Below, in pieces: positions 9,403 to 16,050 of a DNA stretch of 64,000 bases. The translations under genes and the position numbers were made by a program. This DNA comes from an uncultured Clostridia bacterium (GTDB lineage: Bacteria; Bacillota; Clostridia; Christensenellales; Borkfalkiaceae): the NCBI GenBank assembly GCA_949290575.1, contig CASESJ010000003.1, forward strand, positions 124,001 to 188,000, read 5' to 3'. The notes under the pieces were generated by a model. The model did not search any database. It had not been told where the DNA came from and worked only from the letters and a program-made list of their open reading frames with translations. Positions within the stretch are counted from its first letter, which is position 1, and each line of letters opens with the position of its first letter.

Positions 9403-9723
9403 ATGTCAGAACTTAAAATAACCAAAGATAACTTCGAACAGCAGGTACTCAGGTCGGAACTTCCCGTGCTTTTGGATTTCTGGGCACCCTGGTGCGGACC
9501 CTGCAGAATGCTCTCGCCCGTCATTTCGGAAGTGGCTGAAGAGTATGAAGGCGTCGTAAAGGTTGGCAAAGTCAACGTCGACGAGGAGGTCGAGCTCGCC
9601 TCGGCTTTCCGCGTGGCGAGCATACCCACGGTAGTCGTAATAAAGGACGGCAAGATTGTAAATACTTCGGTAGGTTACAAGGCAAAGCCTCAGATTGAGG
9701 CGTTGCTGGGATTACAGAAATGA
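9403..9723 (+). CDS. trxA: thioredoxin
   Basis: A 106-residue cytoplasmic thiol-disulfide reductant with the canonical WCGPC active site (Cys31, Cys34), the DFWAPW lead-in and the cis-proline loop SIPTVVV. Full length for the family. ATG with AAAGGAGA upstream. It opens a redox operon: its stop overlaps the next start as ATGA, and the rhodanese, CoA-disulfide reductase and superoxide reductase genes follow closely. No thioredoxin reductase is in the window. Confidence 0.97.
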   Translation: MSELKITKDNFEQQVLRSELPVLLDFWAPWCGPCRMLSPVISEVAEEYEGVVKVGKVNVDEEVELASAFRVASIPTVVVIKDGKIVNTSVGYKAKPQIEALLGLQK

Positions 9724-10040
9724 TTTTTTCCGCGCTTTTTAAAAAATCCGATACAGACGGCGAAGTGGCGCGCTGTCGCGGCACGGCGGGGTCAGTCCTG
9801 CTCGACGTCAGAACGCCCGCCGAATATGCTCAAGGGCACATAGAGGGCGCAATTAACCTGCCTCTCGACGCTCTTGAAGATATAGAAAATGCAGTACCCG
9901 ATAAAGACACTCCCGTCTTCGTGTATTGTCACAGCGGAGCGAGGAGCGGTCGCGCCGCGGCGTATCTTAAAGGTCGCGGCTATGCCGCCGTCAGAAATAT
10001 CGGCGGAATAATGTCTTATCATGGCAAGGTGGTGAAGTAA
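9720..10040 (+). CDS. single-domain rhodanese-like sulfurtransferase
   Basis: A 106-residue rhodanese domain with the motifs LLDVRTPAEYAQGHI and the active-site loop YCHSGARS, catalytic Cys70. It would accept and pass on persulfide sulfur in the cytoplasm. The ATGA overlap with trxA implies translational coupling, and the reductase encoded next carries a second rhodanese domain, so the two may act together on persulfides or on polysulfide. The physiological substrate is not readable from sequence. Confidence 0.92.
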   Translation: MIFSALFKKSDTDGEVARCRGTAGSVLLDVRTPAEYAQGHIEGAINLPLDALEDIENAVPDKDTPVFVYCHSGARSGRAAAYLKGRGYAAVRNIGGIMSYHGKVVK

Positions 10041-11723
10041 TTGAAGGTTTTAATCGTTGGCGGAGTTGCGGGCGGAGCGAGTGCCGCGGCAAGACTTCGC
10101 AGGCTTGACGAGAGCGCGGAAATTATAATTTTCGAACGCTCGGGGTATGTTTCGTATGCGAACTGCGGTCTGCCCTACTATATCGGCGGCGTGATAGAGG
10201 ACAGCGAAGAGCTGACTTTGCAGTCGCCGCAAAGTTTCAAAGAGCGGTTCAATATCGACGTGCGTATAAAGCAGGAGGTAACTGCCGTCGACCGCGCTAA
10301 AAAGCGGGTTGCCGTGCGCGATATCGCAACGGGCAAGGAATACTTCGAAAGCTACGATAAACTCATTCTCTCGCCCGGTGCGCGCCCCTTCGTGCCTGCG
10401 CTCAGGAGCGTTGATATGAAAAACATCTTCACCCTGCGCACGGTTGAGGATACCCTCGCCATCAGACAGGCGGCTACAAGACGGGGCGTAAAACGCGCCG
10501 TGGTCATAGGCGGCGGGTTCATAGGCGTGGAAACTGCCGAAAATCTAAAGGAAGCGGGGCTGGAAGTTTACTTAATTCAGCGCGGCGACCACATTCTTCC
10601 GCCCATAGACGGAGATATGGCGAGCATGCTGCACGCTCATATAATAAAAAATGGCGTCAACCTTATGCTCAACAGCGACGTGGAGTGCTTTGAGGAGAGC
10701 GGCTCTGAAATCAGGGTCATTCTTAAGGACGCGCAGCCCATCATGTGCGACATGGTCGTAATGGCGGTGGGGGTTATGCCCGACGCCACTCTTGCGGCGG
10801 AGGCGGGGCTCGGACTGGGCGCAAAGGGCAGCATAGCGGTGGACGAGCACATGCGCACCTCCGACCCCGACATATATGCCGTGGGCGACGCCGTCTCGAT
10901 AGTGAATACGGCGACGGGCAAAAGAGCCGTCATCGCGCTTGCAGGACCTGCCAACAAGCAGGGCAGAATTGCCGCCGACAACATTGCTGGAATTGAGAGG
11001 AGCTATCTCGGCTCGCCCGCCTCTTCGGTAATAAAGATATTCGATATGACAGCGGCGTTCGTCGGGCTGAACGAGGGTTCGGCAGCCGCCGCAGGCATAG
11101 CTTACGATAAAATCATAATCTCTCCCGCGTCGCACGCCTCGTACTACCCGGGCGGCAGAACTATGACTATAAAGGCATTGTTTGCGCGCGAAGATAACAG
11201 AATTCTCGGCGCGCAGATAGTCGGCTATGACGGCGTGGATAAAAGGCTGGATATAATTTCTGCCGCAATGCAGGCGGGACTTAAAATCACCGACCTTGCC
11301 GACCTCGACCTCGCATACGCCCCGCCATATGCCTCGGCTAAAGACCCCGTAAACATGCTCGGCTTTGTCGCGCAGAACGTAACAGAGGGCAGAATGAAGC
11401 AGTTTTTCGTCGAGGATATTCCCTCGCTGCCCGAGAGAGCAATTCTTCTCGACACCCGCACCCGCGAGGAGTACGAGGAGGGGCATGCAGAGGGATTTGA
11501 TAAAAACATTCCCGTCGACGAACTGCGTTCGCGCCTTTCGGAGCTCGACAGAACGCGACCCGTGTACGTAATGTGTCAGACGGGACTGCGCAGCTACATC
11601 GCCTGCAGAATACTTGCGCAGAACGGTTTCGATTGCTACAATTTTGCGGGCGGATACAGATTTTATCACTCGGTCAGACGGGGAGAAAATCTTAAAAACT
11701 GCTCAACCGATTGCGGAAAATGA
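10041..11723 (+). CDS. CoA-disulfide reductase / rhodanese fusion (FAD-dependent pyridine nucleotide-disulfide oxidoreductase)
   Basis: A 560-residue fusion. Residues 1-450 are a CoADR-type flavoprotein: N-terminal FAD dinucleotide fold GGVAGGASAAARLRRL, the single active-site cysteine in SYANCGLPYYIGG (Cys42), a second NAD(P)H fold (VVIGGGFIGVETAENL), and the C-terminal dimerisation domain. Residues about 465-545 are a rhodanese domain with LLDTRTREEYEEGH and active Cys512 in YVMCQTGLRS. Such CoADR-RHD fusions are known to reduce CoA persulfides, CoA disulfide or polysulfides. TTG start at 10041 directly after the preceding stop, behind AAGGTGGTG. It could also act as an NADH oxidase-like enzyme. 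Confidence 0.92.
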   Translation: MKVLIVGGVAGGASAAARLRRLDESAEIIIFERSGYVSYANCGLPYYIGGVIEDSEELTLQSPQSFKERFNIDVRIKQEVTAVDRAKKRVAVRDIATGKEYFESYDKLILSPGARPFVPALRSVDMKNIFTLRTVEDTLAIRQAATRRGVKRAVVIGGGFIGVETAENLKEAGLEVYLIQRGDHILPPIDGDMASMLHAHIIKNGVNLMLNSDVECFEESGSEIRVILKDAQPIMCDMVVMAVGVMPDATLAAEAGLGLGAKGSIAVDEHMRTSDPDIYAVGDAVSIVNTATGKRAVIALAGPANKQGRIAADNIAGIERSYLGSPASSVIKIFDMTAAFVGLNEGSAAAAGIAYDKIIISPASHASYYPGGRTMTIKALFAREDNRILGAQIVGYDGVDKRLDIISAAMQAGLKITDLADLDLAYAPPYASAKDPVNMLGFVAQNVTEGRMKQFFVEDIPSLPERAILLDTRTREEYEEGHAEGFDKNIPVDELRSRLSELDRTRPVYVMCQTGLRSYIACRILAQNGFDCYNFAGGYRFYHSVRRGENLKNCSTDCGK

Positions 11724-11787
11724 TTGCGGGCAGAGGCAAAGTTTCGCCACGGGACCCGTTTTATAAAAACACAAAAAGGAGTATGTT

Positions 11788-12165
11788 ATGTCAACTAAAT
11801 TTTATATCTGCCGCCGTTGCGGCAACCTTGCCGAACTTATAATTTCAAGCGGCGTAAACATGATGTGTTGCGGACAGAAAATGGAGGAGCTCGTGCCCAA
11901 CACGGTCGAAGCCTCCGGCGAAAAGCACTTGCCCGTCGTCAGCATTGCCGACGGAACTGCGCGCGTGGAAGTGGGCAGCGTGGCTCATCCCATGGCGGCA
12001 GAGCACTTCATAGAGTGGATATGCCTCGAGACGGAGAGCGGCGTACAGCGCAAGGCGTTGAAGTCTGGCGACGTGCCCGCCGCAACCTTTGCCGTAGGCA
12101 ACGAAAAGGTGATTGCGGCATACGCATACTGCAATCTGCACGGTCTCTGGAAGACAACCCTTTAA
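11788..12165 (+). CDS. dfx: desulfoferrodoxin (superoxide reductase, class I)
   Basis: A 125-residue superoxide reductase that converts superoxide to hydrogen peroxide without making oxygen. The N-terminal desulforedoxin domain has the four centre I cysteines (Cys8, Cys11, Cys27, Cys28). The catalytic Fe centre II ligands are His47 (in EKH, with Glu45), His67 (AHPM), His73, Cys115 and His118 (YCNLHGLW). ATG with AAAAAGGAG upstream. It is 64 bases after the CoADR gene and is followed by a strong terminator, so it closes the redox operon. Typical of anaerobes lacking superoxide dismutase. Confidence 0.97.
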   Translation: MSTKFYICRRCGNLAELIISSGVNMMCCGQKMEELVPNTVEASGEKHLPVVSIADGTARVEVGSVAHPMAAEHFIEWICLETESGVQRKALKSGDVPAATFAVGNEKVIAAYAYCNLHGLWKTTL

Positions 12166-12241
12166 ATACGCATTTTGCAATATGCAATAAATGCCGTTGC
12201 TTTGCAATGGTTTAAAGCGTTATAAATTGTGTTCAGATTTG

Positions 12242-12274
12242 AAAAATCGGCGCGCGTTGCGCGCCGATTTTTTG
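12242..12274 (+). terminator. intrinsic terminator of the trxA-dfx operon
   Basis: Perfect 11-bp stem AATCGGCGCGC (12245-12255) with its complement at 12259-12269, loop GTT, then TTTTTT. Confidence 0.9.
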
Positions 12275-12282
12275 TTATTGTA

Positions 12283-12320
12283 TAGACAAAACGGATGTGT
12301 TGTGGTATAATACGGCTATG
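12283..12320 (+). promoter_or_regulatory. promoter placed for leaderless transcription of the AraC-type gene
   Basis: TAGACA at 12283-12288, 17 bp, TATAAT at 12306-12311. The expected start of transcription, seven bases beyond the -10 box, is the A of the ATG at 12318. No Shine-Dalgarno sequence is present. Confidence 0.6.
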
Positions 12321-13046
12321 AATGATATAGTATATGCAGGCGTCGCTGCGGAATACGGTCGCGAGCACACCCATAAGGGTCTGGAGGCGGCAATCGCCTC
12401 AGCCGACGGAAAAATATACTGCGGTGGTAAGGATACGACCTTCTCCCGCGGAGACGCAATAATAATTCCCAGGCAGTGTTCTCATACAAATCCCGCATGG
12501 CAACTGTCCGCACTCATAGAAAATACGGTAGCTCCCGTAAGGGAGGTGTGCGTTGTGAGCGGCGAGGGCGCAGAGGACATCGCGTGGGTGCTCGCCAGAG
12601 CGCAGAGATATGTCGGCGCGGAGGGTGAAATGTCGGCTGTGGCAGAGGGGCTTGGAAGACTTCTGAACTCATTGATTACGGCATATTGCGGGGGTAACGG
12701 CTATTCGCCCGTCGTAAAGACGCTCATAAGGGAGCTGGATAAAAACCTATCCGACCCGACGTTTTCGCTCGAGTACAGTATATCTTCGCTGCCGCTCAAC
12801 TACGACTATGTGCGCAAACTCTTCAAAAAGGAAGTGGGGCTGACGCCCCTGGAGTATCTCACTTCGGCGCGCATGGCGAGGGCGAAGGATATTATGCTTT
12901 CGGGCGTGACCAACAGATTTTCGCGCTATACCGTATCGCAGATATCCGAAATGTGCGGCTATGCCGAGCCGCTGTATTTTTCGCGCGTGTTCAAAAAGTT
13001 TTACGGCGTATCGCCAACGGAATTTGCGGCAAATCTCAGAAAATAA
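12318..13046 (+). CDS. AraC family transcriptional regulator with cupin-like sensor domain
   Basis: A 242-residue regulator. The N-terminal part (about 1-75) has a small beta-rich cupin pattern with HTH and RGDAIIIPRQCSH, a probable ligand-binding barrel. The C-terminal 100 residues are the paired helix-turn-helix AraC DNA-binding domain: LNYDYVRKLFKKEVGLTPLEY then VSQISEMCGYAEPLYFSRVF and FKKFYGVSPTEF. The ATG at 12318 is preferred over the in-frame GTG at 12297, which lies inside the promoter. The gene stands alone between two terminators, and its target is unknown. Confidence 0.88.
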   Translation: MNDIVYAGVAAEYGREHTHKGLEAAIASADGKIYCGGKDTTFSRGDAIIIPRQCSHTNPAWQLSALIENTVAPVREVCVVSGEGAEDIAWVLARAQRYVGAEGEMSAVAEGLGRLLNSLITAYCGGNGYSPVVKTLIRELDKNLSDPTFSLEYSISSLPLNYDYVRKLFKKEVGLTPLEYLTSARMARAKDIMLSGVTNRFSRYTVSQISEMCGYAEPLYFSRVFKKFYGVSPTEFAANLRK

Positions 13047-13049
13047 CTC

Positions 13050-13085
13050 AAGGCGCGGCGGAAAAGTTTTCCGCCGCGCCTTTTA
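13050..13085 (+). terminator. intrinsic terminator after the AraC-type gene
   Basis: Long stem formed by AAGGCGCGGCGGAAAA (from 13050) and its complement ending at 13082, followed by TTTT. It may serve the convergent gene as well. Confidence 0.9.
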
Positions 13086-13182
13086 TGACTTTTACATCAA
13101 ATTTTCTCTCCCTCGTTCCTCGGGTGAGTAAGATAGTGAAAAGTTGCGCTTTCCAATCGCCTTTTTTGTCGGGCGCGAAAAA

Positions 13183-13623
13183 TCAGAGGTATTTTTTGAG
13201 GGCGCATTCACAGCTCTCCTCGAGGGTTATGAGCTGCTGCAAAAGATTTTTTACGTCCTCCGTCATAACCTTTTCGCCCTCGGTCATCGAGGTCTTTAAC
13301 GAGGTTATGCCGTTCACCGTGCCGCGTATCATCATCTGCGCAATGTTGGAGCGCGAGTTGTCGTTTGCGGCGTTCATCTTGATTGCCGACCACATCATAG
13401 CCTTCTTTATGGGCGAAGGCTCTTTGACTTCCATATCGTTCATTTTGGCTATGCGCGCAGCCTCGGCGCAGATTTTTTCGTATTCTTCGTGCTGGCGCAG
13501 TATTTCGTTTCTGATGTCCTCGTCGTCTATCGCGGGCAGAATATCGGCTATCGAGGTGAGCGCGAGCTGGGCGTTGCGGTAGATTTCTGCAAGAATTTCT
13601 TCGTTGCTCTTGGCGTTTTCCAT
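13183..13623 (-). CDS. helical protein of unknown function (ferritin-like bundle candidate)
   Basis: A 146-residue, strongly alpha-helical, acidic protein without signal peptide or membrane span. Conserved-looking segments are EILAEIYRNAQLALTSIADI, RQHEEYEKICAEA, KKAMMWSAIKMN and IAQMMIRGTVNGI. I think similar uncharacterised proteins exist in Clostridia, but I cannot name a family. The regularly spaced Glu/His in helices would suit a ferritin-like four-helix bundle, which is inference only. ATG at 13623 behind AAAGGAGA. Divergent from rplU. Confidence 0.75.
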   Translation of the reverse strand: MENAKSNEEILAEIYRNAQLALTSIADILPAIDDEDIRNEILRQHEEYEKICAEAARIAKMNDMEVKEPSPIKKAMMWSAIKMNAANDNSRSNIAQMMIRGTVNGITSLKTSMTEGEKVMTEDVKNLLQQLITLEESCECALKKYL

Positions 13624-13702
13624 AAAATATCTCCTTTAAAAAATATTTTTACAATTATTGTCCGCAAGAGCGTTAAAAATATTCGTTATGCGCATAAAAT
13701 GC

Positions 13703-13732
13703 TTGACTTTTGACTTTATTATATGCTAAATT
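13703..13732 (+). promoter_or_regulatory. probable promoter of rplU-rpmA
   Basis: TTGACT at 13703-13708, 18 bp spacer, TAAATT at 13727-13732. A second overlapping TTGACT lies at 13710-13715. Confidence 0.45.
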
Positions 13733-13736
13733 AATT

Positions 13737-13838
13737 GTCGAGCCGTTCGGAACGGGCACAAAAGCGCAAAATTTTTCTCAATGCCGCCCATGCCATTGGC
13801 ATAAGTATCCGACGAGACTGGTCAGAGGAGGACATTTT
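13737..13838 (+). promoter_or_regulatory. rplU 5' leader, candidate L21 leader element
   Basis: The about 100-nt leader between the promoter and the rplU start contains short pairing elements (CCGTTCGGAACGG at 13743-13755 and GCCATTGGC at 13791-13799). Firmicutes carry a structured L21 leader at this place; position and hairpins fit, but I cannot run a covariance model. Confidence 0.4.
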
Positions 13839-14270
13839 ATGTACGCTATTTTTGAAAACGGAAGCAAGCAGTACCGCGTTTCCGTAGGCGACGTCGTAAA
13901 GCTTGAAAAGCTCGACGCGCAGGTAGGCGCCGAAGTTACTTTCCCCGTAGTTATGTGTGCGGAAGAAGGCAGCATAAAGGTTGGCGCAGAAGTCGCAGAC
14001 ATGAAGGTTTGCGCACAAGTTGTTTGCCAGGGTAAGGACAAGAAGATTATCGTCTTCAAGTACAAGGCAAAGAAGAACGAAAGGAAGAAGCAGGGACACA
14101 GACAGCCTTTCACAACCGTAAAGATTACATCCATCGGCGGCGCACCTGTTGCAGAAAAACCCGCAGCAAAGAAAACTGCCGCAAAGAAGACGACCGCTGC
14201 AGGCGAAAAGAAGCCCGCAACGACGCGCGCAAAGAAAGCTCCTGCAAAGGACACGGCAGCAGCCGAATAA
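13839..14270 (+). CDS. rplU: 50S ribosomal protein L21 with Ala/Lys-rich C-terminal tail
   Basis: A 143-residue large-subunit protein. Residues 1-104 are the normal L21 (MYAIFENGSKQYRVSVGD, ending near GHRQPFTTVKITSIGG). About 40 further residues form a low-complexity basic tail built of AAKKTAAKKTTA-type units, longer than the usual 102-105 residue protein. I use the ATG at 13839, behind GAGGAGGAC, because the upstream frame extension lacks similarity. It is co-transcribed with rpmA 19 bases downstream. Confidence 0.97.
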   Translation: MYAIFENGSKQYRVSVGDVVKLEKLDAQVGAEVTFPVVMCAEEGSIKVGAEVADMKVCAQVVCQGKDKKIIVFKYKAKKNERKKQGHRQPFTTVKITSIGGAPVAEKPAAKKTAAKKTTAAGEKKPATTRAKKAPAKDTAAAE

Positions 14271-14289
14271 TTAAAGGAGGACAGGTTGA

Positions 14290-14568
14290 ATGTTGTTTAT
14301 TAAGTTATTCGCTCACAAGAAGGGCGGCGGTTCCACCGATAACGGCAGAGACAGTAACGCCAAGCGTCTCGGCGTAAAGCGCGCTGACGGACAGTTCGTT
14401 CTTGCGGGAAACATCCTCGTAAGACAGCGCGGTTCTAAATTCAAGGCAGGCAACAACGTAGGCATGGGCAAGGACGACACGCTCTTCGCTCTCTCCGACG
14501 GCGTTGTAAGATTTGAAAGAGTGGGCAAGGACGGAAAGCAGGTTTCCGTTTACCCCAAGGCAGAATAA
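14290..14568 (+). CDS. rpmA: 50S ribosomal protein L27 with cleavable-type N-terminal extension
   Basis: A 92-residue large-subunit protein reaching the peptidyl-transferase centre. The mature core starts [15 protein letters not shown]; the preceding MLFIKLF resembles the Firmicutes extension that is removed by the Prp cysteine protease before assembly, though shorter by about two residues. The prp (ysxB) gene that normally sits between rplU and rpmA is missing here: only 19 bases separate them. AAAGGAGG lies upstream of the ATG. Confidence 0.97.
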   Translation: MLFIKLFAHKKGGGSTDNGRDSNAKRLGVKRADGQFVLAGNILVRQRGSKFKAGNNVGMGKDDTLFALSDGVVRFERVGKDGKQVSVYPKAE

Positions 14569-14577
14569 AAAAATACG

Positions 14578-14612
14578 GGCGGAAGTTGCTTATTTGCGAC
14601 TTTCGCCTTTAT
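14578..14612 (+). terminator. terminator after rpmA
   Basis: GGCGGAAGTTGC (14578-14589) pairs with GCGACTTTCGCC (14596-14607) with G-U pairs, then TTTATTTTA. Confidence 0.65.
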
Positions 14613-14628
14613 TTTACGGAGGTTTTTT

Positions 14629-15117
14629 ATGGTCAGGTGCTATTCTCTCACGGATGACGGCTGCAGACAATTTTACAAACTCTTTTCCGACTACTATCAG
14701 GAGCTCGGCTGCGACGAGGACACGGAGCATCTGCTCGACGAATACGTCGTCGCGGACTGCAAGGCGGGGCTGCTTTCAATCTGTCTTATCGACGATGATG
14801 AAGAGACTGTCGGGTTTGCAATCTATCAGACCGACCGACCCGAAAACGAGTGGTGCGAAAAGGAGGGCTGGGGCAACATCCGCGAACTGTATATTGCGCC
14901 CGCCTCGCGCGGCAAGGGGTTGGGCACATTCCTTTTAAAGACCTGCGAAATGTTTCTTGGCGAGAGCGGGGCGAAAAACTGTTACTGCCTGCCCGCCGAG
15001 GGGACGGAGGGCTTCTTCATCTCCTGCGGTTATGCGGAGAGCGAGGAGAGGTGCGAAGAGCTGGACTGCCCCTTCTTCATAAAGGAACTCGGGAAAACGC
15101 AGTGCTGCAATCACTGA
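14629..15117 (+). CDS. GNAT family N-acetyltransferase
   Basis: A 162-residue acyl-CoA-dependent N-acetyltransferase. The acetyl-CoA loop is visible as LYIAPASRGKGLGTFLL near residues 85-105, preceded by the strand ETVGFAIYQTD. The end is cysteine-containing (CCNH). ATG behind ACGGAGG. It stands where obg usually follows rpmA in Firmicutes. Substrate is unknown. Confidence 0.85.
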   Translation: MVRCYSLTDDGCRQFYKLFSDYYQELGCDEDTEHLLDEYVVADCKAGLLSICLIDDDEETVGFAIYQTDRPENEWCEKEGWGNIRELYIAPASRGKGLGTFLLKTCEMFLGESGAKNCYCLPAEGTEGFFISCGYAESEERCEELDCPFFIKELGKTQCCNH

Positions 15118-15137
15118 AGAGCTTAAATTTCAGAAAG

Positions 15138-15178
15138 TCAAGCTGCCCGATGCGAAAACGCATCGGGCAGCTTTTAAT
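15138..15178. terminator. bidirectional terminator between convergent genes
   Basis: Perfect 15-bp stem AAGCTGCCCGATGCG (15140-15154) with complement at 15159-15173, loop AAAA, T-rich on both outer sides. Confidence 0.85.
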
Positions 15179-15188
15179 TTTATTTAGA

Positions 15189-15527
15189 TTATATCATGTG
15201 TATAATATACCGCACAATGATTGCGCAGAATGCGCATAAGAGGAATACGATATCTGCAATAAAGAGCTTTCTGTGTCCGCGCAGCGTGTCGATAAGGGCA
15301 ATGCCGCAGAGTACGGGCACGCCGAGAAAGAACAGCTCGTTGTATTCCATCGCCTCGGCAAACCTGCCGCTGAAAAAGGCGAGGTGCGCTCTGGTCATGC
15401 CGCAGAACGGGCAATCGAAACCTGTCAGCCTCTTTATGGGACAGCCGACGGTAAAGGTGAATATTGCAACCGCTGCGACAATTATTATTACGCTTACAGC
15501 CGCGCGCACCGCGGCACGCTTATTCAT
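15189..15527 (-). CDS. DUF2752 family membrane protein
   Basis: A 112-residue membrane protein with three hydrophobic helices. It shows the DUF2752 hallmark GCPIKRLTGFDCPFCGMTRA, with its cysteine pairs, followed by a helix containing FLGVPVLCGIALID. Function of the family is unknown. The start overlaps the last base of the upstream TM2-domain gene, so the two are co-translated. Confidence 0.85.
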   Translation of the reverse strand: MNKRAAVRAAVSVIIIVAAVAIFTFTVGCPIKRLTGFDCPFCGMTRAHLAFFSGRFAEAMEYNELFFLGVPVLCGIALIDTLRGHRKLFIADIVFLLCAFCAIIVRYIIHMI

Positions 15528-15865
15528 TATAAGAGCAGCATTACCTTTTCGAAGTTCTTTTCTTTAGTGCGCTTGGAGATGAGGAACAGGTCTATGAACC
15601 ACCACAGACCGCAGGTCGCCCAGCCAAGGAGCAGTTTGCCTACGCCCAGTCCGGTATCGCCTATTACAAATCTGTCTACTCCGAGACCTCCGAAGAATAT
15701 AGAGAGCAACAGTATGTTCACGGGCTTGTGCAGCTCGAGCATCATTATGTCGTCGGCGCGTTCGTCCGAAGCGTCCTTGAGTTTGTTCTTCAGAACGAGC
15801 AGTTTGTCGTTGGGTAACTCATCGCCAAGAGCCGCGATGACGGCACTTATTTTTTCTTCAGTCAT
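15527..15865 (-). CDS. TM2 domain membrane protein
   Basis: A 112-residue protein with a soluble helical N-terminus (about 1-45) and a C-terminal TM2 domain: HKPVNILLLSIFFGGLGVDR, then GVGKLLLGWATCGLWWFIDL, two helices joined by a short DRFVIGD loop. TM2 proteins are small membrane proteins of unclear role. ATG behind GAGGAGA. A near-perfect promoter lies upstream on the minus strand. Confidence 0.88.
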   Translation of the reverse strand: MTEEKISAVIAALGDELPNDKLLVLKNKLKDASDERADDIMMLELHKPVNILLLSIFFGGLGVDRFVIGDTGLGVGKLLLGWATCGLWWFIDLFLISKRTKEKNFEKVMLLL

Positions 15866-15913
15866 TTTTCTCTCCTCAGGTTATATTGAACTCTATGCAG
15901 TTCATATGTTTAC

Positions 15914-15942
15914 ATTTTACATTAACTGTCAAGCAGTGTCAA
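15914..15942 (-). promoter_or_regulatory. sigma-A promoter of the TM2/DUF2752 pair
   Basis: On the minus strand TTGACA (15942-15937), 17 bp, TAAAAT (15919-15914). Confidence 0.7.
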
Positions 15943-16006
15943 TAGTTTTGCATAAATAGTTAAAATATTTTATAATTATGCCTTTTAATGCCTGAATAAT
16001 GTGTTA

Positions 16007-16043
16007 AAGCGCGGGCGCGCCCTTGAAAGGGCGCGCCCGCGCT
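16007..16043 (-). terminator. hairpin downstream of RNase G operon
   Basis: A 17-bp perfect GC-rich stem (16008-16024 with 16027-16043, loop GA). The following minus-strand bases TTAACAC are only weakly T-rich, so termination may be imperfect. Confidence 0.6.
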
Positions 16044-16050
16044 TATGGTA

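Noticed and set aside
10572..11669. 365-residue minus-strand frame in the CoADR-rhodanese gene
   Set aside because: Shadow of the real gene; Arg/Tyr/His-rich with no domain.
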